Assembly (NCBI GenBank): GCA_035685165.1
Contig: DASRBI010000013.1
Span: 62,001 to 126,000, forward strand
Reading direction: 5' to 3'
DNA from: DATFDN01 sp035685165
GTDB taxonomy: Bacteria; Pseudomonadota; Alphaproteobacteria; Acetobacterales; Acetobacteraceae
Length of the DNA stretch: 64,000 nucleotides
Below are positions 7,771 through 17,003 of this stretch, one piece after another. Below the pieces are notes generated by a model, which saw only the letters and a program-made list of their open reading frames with translations, was not told where the DNA came from and did no database searches. Positions within the stretch are counted from its first letter, which is position 1. Each line of letters starts with the position of its first letter. Made by a program: the position numbers and the translations under genes.

Positions 7771-8673
7771 ATGGAACCGGAGATCGAGCAGCTCACGCCG
7801 AAAGGCGTGCTGAACGGAGAATCGCCTACCTGGAATCCGGCGACCGGCCGGCTGGCCTGGATCGACGTGCGGGGGGCGGCGCTGCATGAATACGATCCGG
7901 CGGACGGCCAGGACCGCGTCTGGGAGATGCCGGCCTGGATCGGCGCCTGCTACCTCACCCGCTCCGGCTTGGCCGTCACGCTGCGCGGCGGGCTGTTCAC
8001 GTTCGATCCCGCCGACGGCGCGCTGCGGTTCGTCGCCGGGGCCCCCTATGACGCCCGCCGGCTGACGTTCAACGACGGACGATGCGACCGCCAGGGACGG
8101 CTGTTCGCCGGACCGATGACGGTGCCACTCTCGCCGACCGAGCAGACCACTCAGGGGCCGCAGACCGGGCCGCTCTGGCGCTATGACGGCGGCGGGAAAT
8201 GGACGCCGATGACCGATCCGGTCCGCACGTCGAACGGTCTCGCCTGGAGCCCGGACGGGCGGACGATGTATCACGCCGACACAAGGCAAAGGACCGTCTG
8301 GGCCTATGACTATGATCCGGCGAGCGGCACGGTTGCGGGCAAGCGTGTGTTCGTGACGGTGGACCTGCCGGGCGCTTCCGGGCCGGACGGCGCCTCGGTC
8401 GATCGGGACGGGTTTTACTGGGTCGCCGTTTATGGCGGCGGCTGCCTGCTGCGTTTCGATCCGGCCGGCAAGCAGGAGCGCCGCATCGACCTGCCTTGCC
8501 GCTATCCCACGATGCCGGCCTTCGGCGGGGTGGGGCTGGACGAGCTCTACATCACCTCGGCGAACCACTCGGTGCCCGGGGCGGAACGCGCCGCGCGCCC
8601 GCAGGAGGGGGCGCTGTTTCGGATGCGGGCGCCGGTGGCGGGGCTGCCGGAGGCGATGTTCGAACCGGGGTGA
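7771..8673 (+). CDS. SMP-30/gluconolactonase-family protein
   Basis: A 300-residue six-bladed beta-propeller hydrolase of the SMP-30/regucalcin/gluconolactonase family. Visible marks are the N-terminal GESPTWNPATGRLAWIDV (metal-binding Glu), FNDGRCDRQGRLFAGPM, TSNGLAWSPDGRTMYHADT (metal-binding Asn) and GPDGASVDRDGFYWVAVYGGG (Asp). Such enzymes hydrolyse sugar lactones with a divalent metal. The start at 7771 gives the normal family N-terminus. The sugar kinase at 59245 is far away, so no pathway partner is adjacent. The 159-bp gap before it shows no convincing gene. Confidence 0.88.
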   Translation: MEPEIEQLTPKGVLNGESPTWNPATGRLAWIDVRGAALHEYDPADGQDRVWEMPAWIGACYLTRSGLAVTLRGGLFTFDPADGALRFVAGAPYDARRLTFNDGRCDRQGRLFAGPMTVPLSPTEQTTQGPQTGPLWRYDGGGKWTPMTDPVRTSNGLAWSPDGRTMYHADTRQRTVWAYDYDPASGTVAGKRVFVTVDLPGASGPDGASVDRDGFYWVAVYGGGCLLRFDPAGKQERRIDLPCRYPTMPAFGGVGLDELYITSANHSVPGAERAARPQEGALFRMRAPVAGLPEAMFEPG

Positions 8674-8679
8674 GGCGGC

Positions 8680-9558
8680 TCAGGTCTCCTCGGCCTCGCT
8701 CTCTTCCTCCTGTTCCGCCTCGCGCTTCAGGCGGTGAAAACTGCGGACGCTGAACGGCAGCATCCCGAGATAAAGGAGTCCGACCGCCGCCAGCGCGGCC
8801 CAGGGCTCGGCGACCAGCACGGCGGCGAAGATCACGATGCCGAGCAGGAGGGGCAGCACATATTCGGCCGGCACCTTGAAGTTCTTGAAGCTCCAGATCG
8901 GCAGCGTGGAGACGCAGAGAAGGCCGGCGCCGACCAGAACGAGTCCGGCCACGATGGGGGAGCGCACCCCGATCTCCAGCCAATGCAGATCGAGCGCCCG
9001 GCCCTCCAGCCCGATGATGAGCGGGAGCAAGGCGATGCCCGCACCCGCGGGCGCGGGGACGCCGGTGAAGAAGTTGTAGGCGTAGGCCGGGCCGGGCGCC
9101 CCTTCCAGCGAAGCATTGAAGCGCGCGAGGCGCAGCGCCATGCAGACCGCAAAGAACAGGCAGGGGGAAAACCCGAGCGGGCCGACGCGGTGGAGCGACC
9201 AGAGATAGATTACCAGCGCGGGCGCGATGCCGAAACACATGAAGTCGGCGAGACTGTCGAACTCGGCGCCGAAGCGGCTGGTGGCCTTCAAGAGCCGTGC
9301 AAGGCGCCCGTCCAGCCCGTCGATGCAGCCGGCAAGCGTGATCGCCACGACGCTCGCGCCGAACAGGCCGTCGAGCGCGAAGCGCACGGAGGTCAGGCCG
9401 GCGCAGAGCCCGATCAGGGTCAGGATGTTCGGGATGATCCGATTGAACGACGGCCCTTTGAACCGGGGCCGCACGCGCGGGCGCAGCCGCGTCCGCAGCC
9501 GCCGTACGGTGGCGAGCCGGGGGCGCTCGCCGGGTTCGGACCGACCGAAGGCGTTCAC
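8680..9558 (-). CDS. pssA: CDP-diacylglycerol--serine O-phosphatidyltransferase
   Basis: A 292-residue membrane enzyme that makes phosphatidylserine from CDP-diacylglycerol and serine. The CDP-alcohol phosphotransferase signature is complete: Asp83-Gly84, Ala87-Arg88, Gly97, Asp101 and Asp105. About eight hydrophobic segments follow a basic N-terminus; the acidic tail (REAEQEEESEAEE) is cytosolic. GTG start at 9558 overlaps the stop of the decarboxylase gene (GTGA), giving the usual psd-pssA operon of alphaproteobacteria that ends in phosphatidylethanolamine. Confidence 0.93.
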   Translation of the reverse strand: MNAFGRSEPGERPRLATVRRLRTRLRPRVRPRFKGPSFNRIIPNILTLIGLCAGLTSVRFALDGLFGASVVAITLAGCIDGLDGRLARLLKATSRFGAEFDSLADFMCFGIAPALVIYLWSLHRVGPLGFSPCLFFAVCMALRLARFNASLEGAPGPAYAYNFFTGVPAPAGAGIALLPLIIGLEGRALDLHWLEIGVRSPIVAGLVLVGAGLLCVSTLPIWSFKNFKVPAEYVLPLLLGIVIFAAVLVAEPWAALAAVGLLYLGMLPFSVRSFHRLKREAEQEEESEAEET

Positions 9559-10226
9559 CGTGGCAACTCCGCGATCACCGTCTCGCCGCCCACCATCGTC
9601 TGCCCGATCGAGACCAGCGGCAACACGCCCTCCGGCAGGTAGAGGTCAGTGCGGCTGCCGAACCGAATGATGCCGAATCGCGCACCGGCCTGAACCGCAT
9701 CGCCTTCGTGGATATCGCAGCGAATCCGCCGGGCGATCAGGCCGGCGATCTGCACCACCGCAAGCTGCTGCCCGCCCGGCAGGCGGAGGGCGATCGCGTT
9801 GCGCTCGTTCTGCTCGCTCGCCTTGTCGACGCTCGCGTTCAGGAACGCGCCGTGCCGGTAGGAGATGCGGGTCACGACGCCGTCGGCCGGCACGCGGTTC
9901 ACGTGCACGTTCAGCACCGAGAGGAAGATGCTGACGCGCCAGCGCGGCGCATCACCGAGGCCGAGCTCTACCGGCGGCGCCACGGGCGTGATCGAGACCA
10001 CCTTGCCGTCCGCCGGGGCGAGGATCGCCTCGGCGCGGTCGGGGGGCACCCGCTCGGGATCGCGAAAGAAGTAGGCGGAGAAAAGTACGAAGGCGAAAGC
10101 GAGCCAAGCCAGCCAGGACGCCAGTACGAGCCCGAGCGCCAGCAGCACGATCCCGCCGCCGATGAAGGGCCAGCCGGCACGGTGCGGCGGCGCCACCACC
10201 AGCCGGAGCGTTTCCCCGAAAGACAT
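9555..10226 (-). CDS. psd: Phosphatidylserine decarboxylase proenzyme
   Basis: A 223-residue proenzyme that decarboxylates phosphatidylserine to phosphatidylethanolamine. The self-cleavage Gly-Ser lies in RFGSRTD, 33 residues from the end, where the Ser becomes the pyruvoyl group. One or two hydrophobic segments (WPFIGGGIVLLALGLVLAS) anchor it. I chose ATG 10226 (MSFGETLRLV) because it matches the short-form alphaproteobacterial N-terminus and leaves a 10-bp gap to the upstream gene; a TTG at 10265 would overlap that gene. It lies in operon with pssA. Confidence 0.92.
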   Translation of the reverse strand: MSFGETLRLVVAPPHRAGWPFIGGGIVLLALGLVLASWLAWLAFAFVLFSAYFFRDPERVPPDRAEAILAPADGKVVSITPVAPPVELGLGDAPRWRVSIFLSVLNVHVNRVPADGVVTRISYRHGAFLNASVDKASEQNERNAIALRLPGGQQLAVVQIAGLIARRIRCDIHEGDAVQAGARFGIIRFGSRTDLYLPEGVLPLVSIGQTMVGGETVIAELPR

Positions 10227-10236
10227 GCGGGGCGGC

Positions 10237-11373
10237 TTATCGCCCGCCCGATGCTCCACCTTCAAGCTGCGGCGAGGCGGAGGGGACGGTGAACACCTGT
10301 CCGGGATAGATCAGGTTGGGGTCGCGGATGACCGCGCGGTTGGCGCCGAAGATGAGCGCATAGCGCAAGCCGCTGCCGTAGCTCTCGCGCGCGATGCGCC
10401 ACAGGTTCTGACCCGGCTGCACCACGACGCTGCCGGGCGGGAGCGTGTGGCCGGCGAAATCTTCCTGGCGGAACGGCAGCTCGATGCGGCGGGCAACACG
10501 ATCGCCCGCGCCGAGCTGATCAAGCCGCAGAGTGTGCGCGCCAATGGGAACATTCGCTTCGGGGGCAAGAGTCCAACGCCCGTCCTTGCCGGCCACGGTC
10601 TCCCCGAGCAGACGGTTCTCGACATAGATGCGGACATGGGCGCCCGGCGGCGCGGTTCCCGCCAGCCGGAGCTCGCCTTGCGCGTCGTATTCCAGCGCCT
10701 GCAAACCGAGTTCGCCCGGCGTCGCGGTGCCGGCGGCCTGCAGCACGCGCGGGGCACCGGCGCCGGTGGCGACCGCGAGGGGCGCCTGCAACGGCGCCCC
10801 CGAAGATGGTGCGACGGCCACCACGACCGCGTCGGCGCCCGCCAGCTCCGACCCTCCCTGCGGCGGCACGGCAGCAACGGTCAGGCTGTGCGATCCCGGC
10901 GCGAGCGGCTGGCCGGGCACTAGCACCCAGGCACCGTCGGCATCGGCGGTGGCTTCCCCGACACTCCGCGCGCCGTCGCGTACGATCACCTTGCTGCCCG
11001 GAAAGGCTCGGCCTGCGATCACGGCGGTGCCGTCGGGGGCCACACGCACAACGTCGAAGCTCGGAGCCTTCTCGGAGGCGATCGCAGAGACACTGGGTTG
11101 CGCGGCAACGGGCGATCCCGTGCGGACCGGGGCACCGCTGGTTTGGCTGATGGCGGCGCCGGCCAGCGTCGAAGGCGTTCCCTGTTGTGTCGAGGGGCGG
11201 ACCAGGACGCCGATCAAAACGCCGGTTGCGATGCACAGCACCGCTGCCGCGGCGAGCGGAATCCAGCGCGGGCCAAACGATCCGGTTGCGGGCACAGCCA
11301 TTGCGGCAACGTAGGCGAGCAGTGCCGCCGCGGACAAGATAACACCTATTGAGAACGCCGTCGCTTCGGTCAT
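10237..11373 (-). CDS. LysM-domain cell-envelope protein with Ig-like repeats
   Basis: A 378-residue protein with two N-terminal membrane segments (SIGVILSAAALLAYVAAMA and WIPLAAAAVLCIATGVLIGVLV). A low-complexity linker follows, then two or three bacterial Ig-like blocks (RVAPDGTAVIAGRAFPGSKV ... DGAWVLVPGQPLAPGSHSL). A C-terminal LysM domain (VQPGQNLWRIARESYGSG ... NPNLIYPGQ-like DPNLIYPGQVFTVP) should bind peptidoglycan. ATG 11373 avoids overlap with the divergent cytochrome gene; an in-frame start at 11412 is possible. It lies 10 bp before psd and so may be co-transcribed with the phospholipid genes. Confidence 0.85.
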   Translation of the reverse strand: MTEATAFSIGVILSAAALLAYVAAMAVPATGSFGPRWIPLAAAAVLCIATGVLIGVLVRPSTQQGTPSTLAGAAISQTSGAPVRTGSPVAAQPSVSAIASEKAPSFDVVRVAPDGTAVIAGRAFPGSKVIVRDGARSVGEATADADGAWVLVPGQPLAPGSHSLTVAAVPPQGGSELAGADAVVVAVAPSSGAPLQAPLAVATGAGAPRVLQAAGTATPGELGLQALEYDAQGELRLAGTAPPGAHVRIYVENRLLGETVAGKDGRWTLAPEANVPIGAHTLRLDQLGAGDRVARRIELPFRQEDFAGHTLPPGSVVVQPGQNLWRIARESYGSGLRYALIFGANRAVIRDPNLIYPGQVFTVPSASPQLEGGASGGR

Positions 11374-11395
11374 CTTGGCCACGCGGAGGGCACCT

Positions 11396-12058
11396 ATGGC
11401 GGCAGGCGACATGCGGGTGCGGGTGTGGGATTTACCCGTCCGGCTGTTTCATTGGGGGATCGTTGCTCTGGTAATCGCTGCCTGGGCCACCCAGTACGTG
11501 AACCGGATGGGCGCGCACAGGATCTGTGGCTACTCCGTGTTCGCCGCCCTTCTGTTCCGGCTGATCTGGGGATTTGTCGGCAGCGACACCGCGCGCTTCA
11601 GCCATTTCCTCCGCAGTCCGGCCGCCGCGCTGGCGCGCCTTCGCTATTTCACGCGGCTCGATACAGGCGAGGAGATCGGCCACAACGCCGCCGGCGGCTG
11701 GATGGTCATCCTGATGCTGGTGCTGCTCGCGATCCAGGTCGGCACCGGCCTCTGCGCGACGAACGACGTTGATTTCGCGGGGCCGTTTTCCGACTGGGTC
11801 GGGCAGGACTGCAGCGACACGCTCACCACAGTTCATTCCTGGAACTTCACCGTGATCGAGGCCGCGATCGCGGTGCATGTGCTGGCCGTGATCGCCTATC
11901 ACGTGGTGCGCCGGCAGAATTTGGTCGGGCCGATGATCACCGGGGTCAAGCGGATGCGTGTGCCGCCGCGGACGCCGCGCATGGCGAGCGCCTGGCTTGC
12001 CCTTGCGGTCGCGGCTTCTGCCGGCATCGTCGTGGGGTTCGTGGTTACTTGGCCCTGA
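11396..12058 (+). CDS. Cytochrome b561 / b6-type membrane cytochrome
   Basis: A 220-residue di-haem membrane protein of the Ni-hydrogenase-type cytochrome b family. Heme-ligand histidines are placed as expected: VRLFHWGIV in helix 1, MGAHRICGY, and VHSWNFTVIEAAIAVHVLAVIAYH near the end. Five hydrophobic segments are visible. The ATG at 11396 has GGAGGG five bases upstream, which decides the start. It is divergent from the LysM gene and its stop abuts the stop of pdeM with no gap. No cytochrome c or dehydrogenase partner is adjacent, so its electron partner is unknown. Confidence 0.87.
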   Translation: MAAGDMRVRVWDLPVRLFHWGIVALVIAAWATQYVNRMGAHRICGYSVFAALLFRLIWGFVGSDTARFSHFLRSPAAALARLRYFTRLDTGEEIGHNAAGGWMVILMLVLLAIQVGTGLCATNDVDFAGPFSDWVGQDCSDTLTTVHSWNFTVIEAAIAVHVLAVIAYHVVRRQNLVGPMITGVKRMRVPPRTPRMASAWLALAVAASAGIVVGFVVTWP

Positions 12059-12736
12059 TCAGCGGGCCGCGTGCAGCGCGAAGCCGAACAGGCGGCCCTC
12101 GCCGAGCAGGAAGACCCGGCCACCGCGCGGAAACAGGCGTAGGATTGCCGGATCGCCGACGTCGAGCCCCCCTGTGTAGGCGCCGAAGGCGGGCATCAGC
12201 ACGCGGCGCGCGTCGGCCACGAAGCAGGGACGGCAGATGCCGGTTCCGCGCGCGGCAATGGTCGCCTTCGGGTGGTAGTGGCCGCTGACTTCTCCGCCTT
12301 CCGGTTTCGCCGTCGCCTGATGGCGGAATACGAGCGGGCCGAGTGCGAAGACTTCGGTCGCCTCGCCGCCCAATCCGTCGGGCGGCAGCGGATCATGGTT
12401 GCCCCGCACCCAGATCAGGCGAAGGCCGGCGGCCAGCGCGTGCAGCCGGCTTGCCTCCTCGCGCGCGAGGCGCGTGGGGGCGTCCTGATCGTGGAAGGAG
12501 TCGCCGAGAAGAACAAGGATTTGCGGCTGCCAGCGGCGTAGCAGCACGAACAGCCGCTCGAGCGTCGCGCGGCTGTCCCAGGGCGGCAGCAGCATTCCCC
12601 GCCGCGCGTAGGACGAGCCCTTTTCCAGATGGAGATCCGACACCGCAAGGAGCCTGCGTTCGGGCCAATACACCGCGCCTGCCGGGTCGAGCATCAGCCG
12701 CTCACCGGCGAGGTGGAAGGGCGCGACAGCCGTCAC
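12059..12736 (-). CDS. pdeM: Ligase-associated DNA damage response endonuclease PdeM
   Basis: A 225-residue calcineurin-like metallophosphoesterase. Metal-binding motifs are in order: SDLHLEKGS (D-x-H), GDSFHD, GNHD and GHYHPK. The N-terminal YWPERRLLAVSDLHLEKG is diagnostic of the PdeM branch, which co-occurs with an Lhr-type helicase, an ATP-dependent ligase and an exonuclease in a DNA repair set. Here only the helicase is adjacent (4-nt overlap, 12733-12736). The ligase and exonuclease are not in the window. Confidence 0.92.
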   Translation of the reverse strand: MTAVAPFHLAGERLMLDPAGAVYWPERRLLAVSDLHLEKGSSYARRGMLLPPWDSRATLERLFVLLRRWQPQILVLLGDSFHDQDAPTRLAREEASRLHALAAGLRLIWVRGNHDPLPPDGLGGEATEVFALGPLVFRHQATAKPEGGEVSGHYHPKATIAARGTGICRPCFVADARRVLMPAFGAYTGGLDVGDPAILRLFPRGGRVFLLGEGRLFGFALHAAR

Positions 12737-15249
12737 CGACGGCTGCCGAACAAATCTGGCTGCATCCCGGGCCGCCGCCGCGCGGCGTTGCCGCGATGCA
12801 GCGGCGGCGGGGCGGGCAGGGGGGCGAGAGGCGGCTCCGCGTCGCCCATCGCTTCAGCGATGATCGCCTCCGCCTCCTCGAGGAGCCTCTCCTCGTCGGC
12901 AAGGGAGCGCACGCTCTCCCGCCCGATCTCCAACAGCACGGGCACGGCGAGCGGGGAGACGCGCGACAACGCCATATGCACGATCTGGCCGCGCACGCGG
13001 GCGAGCATCGCGGCGACCCGGGCGAGGTCGATCAGGCCCGAGGCGGCGTCGGCGCGGGTGGCGCGCAAGAGGACATGATCGGGCTGGTGGCGGCGCAGCA
13101 CGTCGTAGATCAGGTCACTGTTGATCGTAGCTTGCCGGCGGTTCTTCTCGGCCCCCGGGTGGCGCCGCTCGATCAGCCCGGCGATGACCGCGACATTGCG
13201 AAAGCTCCGCCGCAGCATGGAACTGTCCGCCATCCATTCCTCGAGATCGTCGCCCAGCATGTCTTCGGCGAACAGCGCGGCGATGCCGGCCGGCTGGTTC
13301 GCCGACCAGATGCCGAGCACATAGTCGGTGGCGACGAAGCCGAGTGGCGCCATGCCGGCGCGCTGCATGCGCTTCGTGAGCAGCATTCCGAGCGTTTGAT
13401 GGGCGTTGCGGCCCTCGAAGCAATAGGCGACCAGGAACCAGCGCCCGCCGCGCGGGAACGTTTCCACCAAAAGGTCGGTGCGGCCAGGCAGGCGCGAGCG
13501 GGCCCGTTGCAGCCGTAGCCATTGCCGCACCTGTTCGGGGAGCACGTCCCAGCGCGTCGGATCCTGGAGGATGCGGCGCACGCTGTCGGCGAGGTTGGTG
13601 GTGAGTGGCAGCCGCCCGCCCTCGTAGGCCGGCACCATCGGATCGTCGCCGCCGCCCTCGACCGCTTCGATACAGGTCTCGCGCAGGCGCAGGAAGCGCA
13701 GCAGGCGGCCGGCGAACATGAAACTGTCCCCCGGGCGCAGCAGTGAGACGAAATACTCCTCGATTTCCCCGAGCACCGGGCCGGGGCCGCGCTTGCCAGC
13801 GAGCCGCACCTCGATAAGCGGCGCTTCGACGATGGTTCCGATGTTCATCCGGTACTGGCGCGCGATCCGCGCAGAGCGAACTTGCACGCGACCCTCGGAG
13901 TCGCGGAACAGCTTGCGGTAGCGCTCATAGGCGGCGAGCGCGTAGCCGCCGTGCGCGACGAAATCCAGCACATCGTCGAAATCCTTGCGGGCAAGGGCGG
14001 CATAGGGTGCGGCGGAGCGGATTTCCGCGAACAGCGCATCGGGATCGAACGGCGCCGCGCAGGCCATGCCGAGCACGTGCTGGGCGAGCACATCGAGGCC
14101 CCCGGGGCGCGGCGGATCGCCGTCGAGAGCGCGCGCGGCCACATCTTCCAGCGCCGCCTCGCATTCGAGCACCTCGAAACGGTTGGCCGGAACGAGGAGG
14201 GCGCGCGAGGGTTCGTCCATTCGGTGATTGGCGCGCCCGACCCGCTGCATGAGGCGCGACACGCCCTTCGGCGCGCCGACCTGGATCACCTGATCGACGC
14301 CGCCCCAGTCGATCCCGAGATCGAGCGAAGAAGTGGCGACGACCGCGCGCAACCGGCCCTCGGCCATCGCCGCCTCCACCTTACGGCGTTGGGCGACCTC
14401 CAGGCTGCCGTGATGGAGGCCGATCGGCAGTACCGGATCGTCGTTGAGGCGCCAAAGCGCCTGAAACATCAGCTCGGCCTGGGCGCGGGTGTTGACGAAG
14501 ACGATGGTCATGCCGGCGGCGCGGATGCGCGCCATGAGCTGTGCCGCCGCTTCCAGGCCCATGTGGCCGGACCAGGAGAGCTCGCCATCGGGCAGCATCA
14601 TACCGATCTCGGGCGGGGCGCCGCCTGGTTCCTCGATCAGCCGCTCGGCACCCACGTAGGCGCGGATCGCTTCGGGATGCGCGACGGTAGCGGACAATCC
14701 GACCCGCCGGAGACGGGGGGCAAGGACCGAGAGGCGCGCGGCGCAGAGGGCGAGCTGGTCGCCGCGCTTGGTACCGGCCAGCGCGTGGACCTCGTCCATA
14801 ACGAGCGTGGAGAGGCGGCCGAAAAGGGCAGGGGAATCCGGCAGCGAGAGCAGCAGGGCGAGACTTTCGGGCGTTGTCAGAAGAATATGAGGCGGGTTTT
14901 GGCGCTGGCGAGCACGGCGATTGGCGGGAGTATCGCCGGTTCGGGTCTCGATGCTGACCGGAAGCGCCATCTCCGCGACCGGACGCAACAGGTTGCGTGC
15001 GATGTCGGTGGCGAGGGCCTTCAGCGGGCTGACGTAGAGCGTATGCAGGCCTGGCTGGGGGGCCGCGGCGAGCGCGATCAGGCTCGGCAGGAACCCGGCC
15101 AAGGTCTTGCCGCCGCCCGTCGGCGCGATCAGCAGCACGCTCTCGCCGGCCTCAGCCGCCGCGACCATGGCGAGCTGGTGCGCGCGCGGTTGCCAGCCCC
15201 GGGCGGCGAACCAACGTGCGAAGGGCTGGGGAAGCACGGAGACGGTCAT
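12733..15249 (-). CDS. Ligase-associated DNA damage response DEXH-box helicase (Lhr-type)
   Basis: An 838-residue superfamily-2 helicase. It has Walker A APTGGGKTLAGFLPSL, Walker B MDEVHA, SAT (LSATVAH), motif IV-V segments (VFVNTRAQAELMF, VVATSSLDLGIDWGGVDQVIQVG) and motif VI (LMQRVGRANHR). A long Lhr-specific winged-helix and beta-barrel C-terminal region follows. It fits the roughly 800-residue subfamily encoded with pdeM. It overlaps both neighbours by four bases. It likely unwinds damaged or nicked DNA as part of the ligase-associated repair set. Confidence 0.92.
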   Translation of the reverse strand: MTVSVLPQPFARWFAARGWQPRAHQLAMVAAAEAGESVLLIAPTGGGKTLAGFLPSLIALAAAPQPGLHTLYVSPLKALATDIARNLLRPVAEMALPVSIETRTGDTPANRRARQRQNPPHILLTTPESLALLLSLPDSPALFGRLSTLVMDEVHALAGTKRGDQLALCAARLSVLAPRLRRVGLSATVAHPEAIRAYVGAERLIEEPGGAPPEIGMMLPDGELSWSGHMGLEAAAQLMARIRAAGMTIVFVNTRAQAELMFQALWRLNDDPVLPIGLHHGSLEVAQRRKVEAAMAEGRLRAVVATSSLDLGIDWGGVDQVIQVGAPKGVSRLMQRVGRANHRMDEPSRALLVPANRFEVLECEAALEDVAARALDGDPPRPGGLDVLAQHVLGMACAAPFDPDALFAEIRSAAPYAALARKDFDDVLDFVAHGGYALAAYERYRKLFRDSEGRVQVRSARIARQYRMNIGTIVEAPLIEVRLAGKRGPGPVLGEIEEYFVSLLRPGDSFMFAGRLLRFLRLRETCIEAVEGGGDDPMVPAYEGGRLPLTTNLADSVRRILQDPTRWDVLPEQVRQWLRLQRARSRLPGRTDLLVETFPRGGRWFLVAYCFEGRNAHQTLGMLLTKRMQRAGMAPLGFVATDYVLGIWSANQPAGIAALFAEDMLGDDLEEWMADSSMLRRSFRNVAVIAGLIERRHPGAEKNRRQATINSDLIYDVLRRHQPDHVLLRATRADAASGLIDLARVAAMLARVRGQIVHMALSRVSPLAVPVLLEIGRESVRSLADEERLLEEAEAIIAEAMGDAEPPLAPLPAPPPLHRGNAARRRPGMQPDLFGSRR

Positions 15250-16166
15250 TCGGCCGGTTCCAGCCCCTCGAGCTCGCTGATGAGCGTGAGGTCGGCGCGC
15301 GTGTTGCCGTCCTTGTCGGAAACGACGGCGTCGGCGTAGCGGACGCCGAAGCGCACGTCGCGCCCATGATAATCGCGCGCGTCGTGCACGACCGCGCCGA
15401 GGCGGCGGTCGCGCGCTATCAACGTGACGAACACCCTAAGATCGTTCTCACGCAGCCAGTGAGCGTCCATGCCGTAGAGCGGGCTGTCGGGACCGAGCTC
15501 ATGCATGAGCGTCCAGGCGATCGGGAACAGCGGCAGGTGCGCCCGCACGAGCTTGAGGTCGTGGAAGCGCCGGAAAACCTGGCCTTCCTGCGTGGTTTCG
15601 AACAGGAGCGCGCTCATTGTGGCATGGGCGTCGGTCAGGACGCTGGTGCGGCCGTTCGCCAGCCGCAGCATCAGCGTCGGAGTGCCGTTCACCAACGCGA
15701 CGATGGGATTCTGTGCATAGACGAAACGCGGCTTGGGACGGGAAAACCGCAGGAACATCAGGCCGGTGGCGATCGCGTTGAAGGCGATACCAACGAAGAT
15801 TTCCATCGTCGCGACGAGGTGACCATAGGCGGTGACGGGCGCGAATACGCCGTAGCCGACGGTAGCCAGAGTCTCGACGCTGAAGAAGAACGCATCACCA
15901 TACGCGCCGGGCCGCGCATTGGCGATGCTGCCCGGAACGGCGAGATACAGCACCGCGAAAATCGCGTTCAGAGCGATCCAGGTGCCGAACAGGAGGGTCA
16001 GGAAGGCGGGCCAGGGGAGGGTGGCGGCGAAGTAGAACGGGTCGCGGGGGTCGTATCGCAAGGCGCCGCGGGTCTCTACGGAGTAGGCGCCCACCTGCAA
16101 CCGCATCGTCCGCACGCGATGCGCGCGCTTCCTCGGGCGATCGCCCGCCAGCCTTTGCTCCGCCAC
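15246..16166 (-). CDS. Inward-rectifier potassium channel (KirBac type)
   Basis: A 306-residue channel. The N-terminal slide helix DPFYFAATLPWPAFL precedes TM1 (LTLLFGTWIALNAIFAVLYLAV). The pore helix and selectivity filter TVGYG sit in FFFSVETLATVGYGVFAP, and TM2 is MEIFVGIAFNAIATGLMFLRFSRP. The C-terminal half is the cytoplasmic immunoglobulin-like Kir domain. It conducts K+ across the inner membrane. Its stop overlaps the helicase start by four bases, so channel, helicase and nuclease look like one transcript; a functional link is not obvious. Confidence 0.93.
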   Translation of the reverse strand: MAEQRLAGDRPRKRAHRVRTMRLQVGAYSVETRGALRYDPRDPFYFAATLPWPAFLTLLFGTWIALNAIFAVLYLAVPGSIANARPGAYGDAFFFSVETLATVGYGVFAPVTAYGHLVATMEIFVGIAFNAIATGLMFLRFSRPKPRFVYAQNPIVALVNGTPTLMLRLANGRTSVLTDAHATMSALLFETTQEGQVFRRFHDLKLVRAHLPLFPIAWTLMHELGPDSPLYGMDAHWLRENDLRVFVTLIARDRRLGAVVHDARDYHGRDVRFGVRYADAVVSDKDGNTRADLTLISELEGLEPAE

Positions 16167-16278
16167 GCTCTCAACCCTGCATCAAGCGCGGCTGGATTAC
16201 CGTAGCGCCGGCCGCCCGTCATCGGTGCCGCGTCGCCTGGGCGGCGGCGCGGAGCCGAGACAAGCCTGCAGGCCGGGT

Positions 16279-16761
16279 TCAGCCGAGGGCGATGTAACGG
16301 GCCTGTGCCCGCGCGATCGCCTCGTCGAAGGCCGAGAGAACCTGCGCGTGCGTCGAACGGTCGTTCATCTTTTCGATGTCGTTGAATCCCCGTCCGTTCG
16401 CGACCGACAGCAGCATCCCGGTCGCCTCGCGCGGCGGGGTGCGCACGCCCATCAGGCGCGATGCGACGCGCAGCGCCCCGACGGCGCAGCGGCGCCCGTC
16501 GATGGTCTCATAACGGCCCTGGACCCAGTTCTCCTCGTCCGCGATCAGGGCGCGGGCGATGGTGAGCAACTGCACGGTGGCTACCTCGTTCGGGACCGCC
16601 GGGTCCGGCGAGAACGAGCGCAGCGCCGGCAGCGCCTTCAGGCGAGGCAGAAACGACTTCGTCGCGCTCCGGACCCTCTCCCACAGCGACGGATCGCTGG
16701 GCGCGGTCGGCGCCGGAGGGGCGATGACGGTGCCGGAGAATTCCCTTCCATCAAACGGCAT
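16279..16761 (-). CDS. Conserved hypothetical protein, DUF6197-like
   Basis: A 160-residue soluble protein. After a proline-rich start, residues about 55-155 contain LLTIARALIADEENWVQGRYE, then RCAVGALRVASRL and a C-terminal THAQVLSAFDEAI. The combination of an Ala/Leu helix, W-x-QG and C-A-V-G-A-L resembles the small DUF6197 family of unknown function, recalled from memory. No catalytic motif is visible. It is flanked by the Kir gene (112 bp) and, divergently, the acyl-CoA dehydrogenase. The 242-bp gap to the latter shows no other gene. Confidence 0.65.
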   Translation of the reverse strand: MPFDGREFSGTVIAPPAPTAPSDPSLWERVRSATKSFLPRLKALPALRSFSPDPAVPNEVATVQLLTIARALIADEENWVQGRYETIDGRRCAVGALRVASRLMGVRTPPREATGMLLSVANGRGFNDIEKMNDRSTHAQVLSAFDEAIARAQARYIALG

Positions 16762-17003
16762 ATGCGGCTCCTGTCAGCACGATGCAGGGTGCCTCCCTAA
16801 CGCCGCCGCGACGGCCTTGTTCGTCGATCATGGTCGTGTGACGGCGTTGTCCCGTCCCGCGTCGAAGCGCCGGCACGGAGATTGCCAAAATGGGCTACGG
16901 TCCTAATTCCGCCGCACACGTTACGGCGAAGGATCGTGAACGTGATGCCCCATCTGGCGCACGCCGTCCCGCCGCCCTATCGAGAGCGGTGACGGAGGAT
17001 ACG

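Noticed and set aside
13882..15339. 485-codon forward frame inside the Lhr helicase gene
   Set aside because: It is the mirror of a strong helicase gene and has a composition typical of antisense frames.
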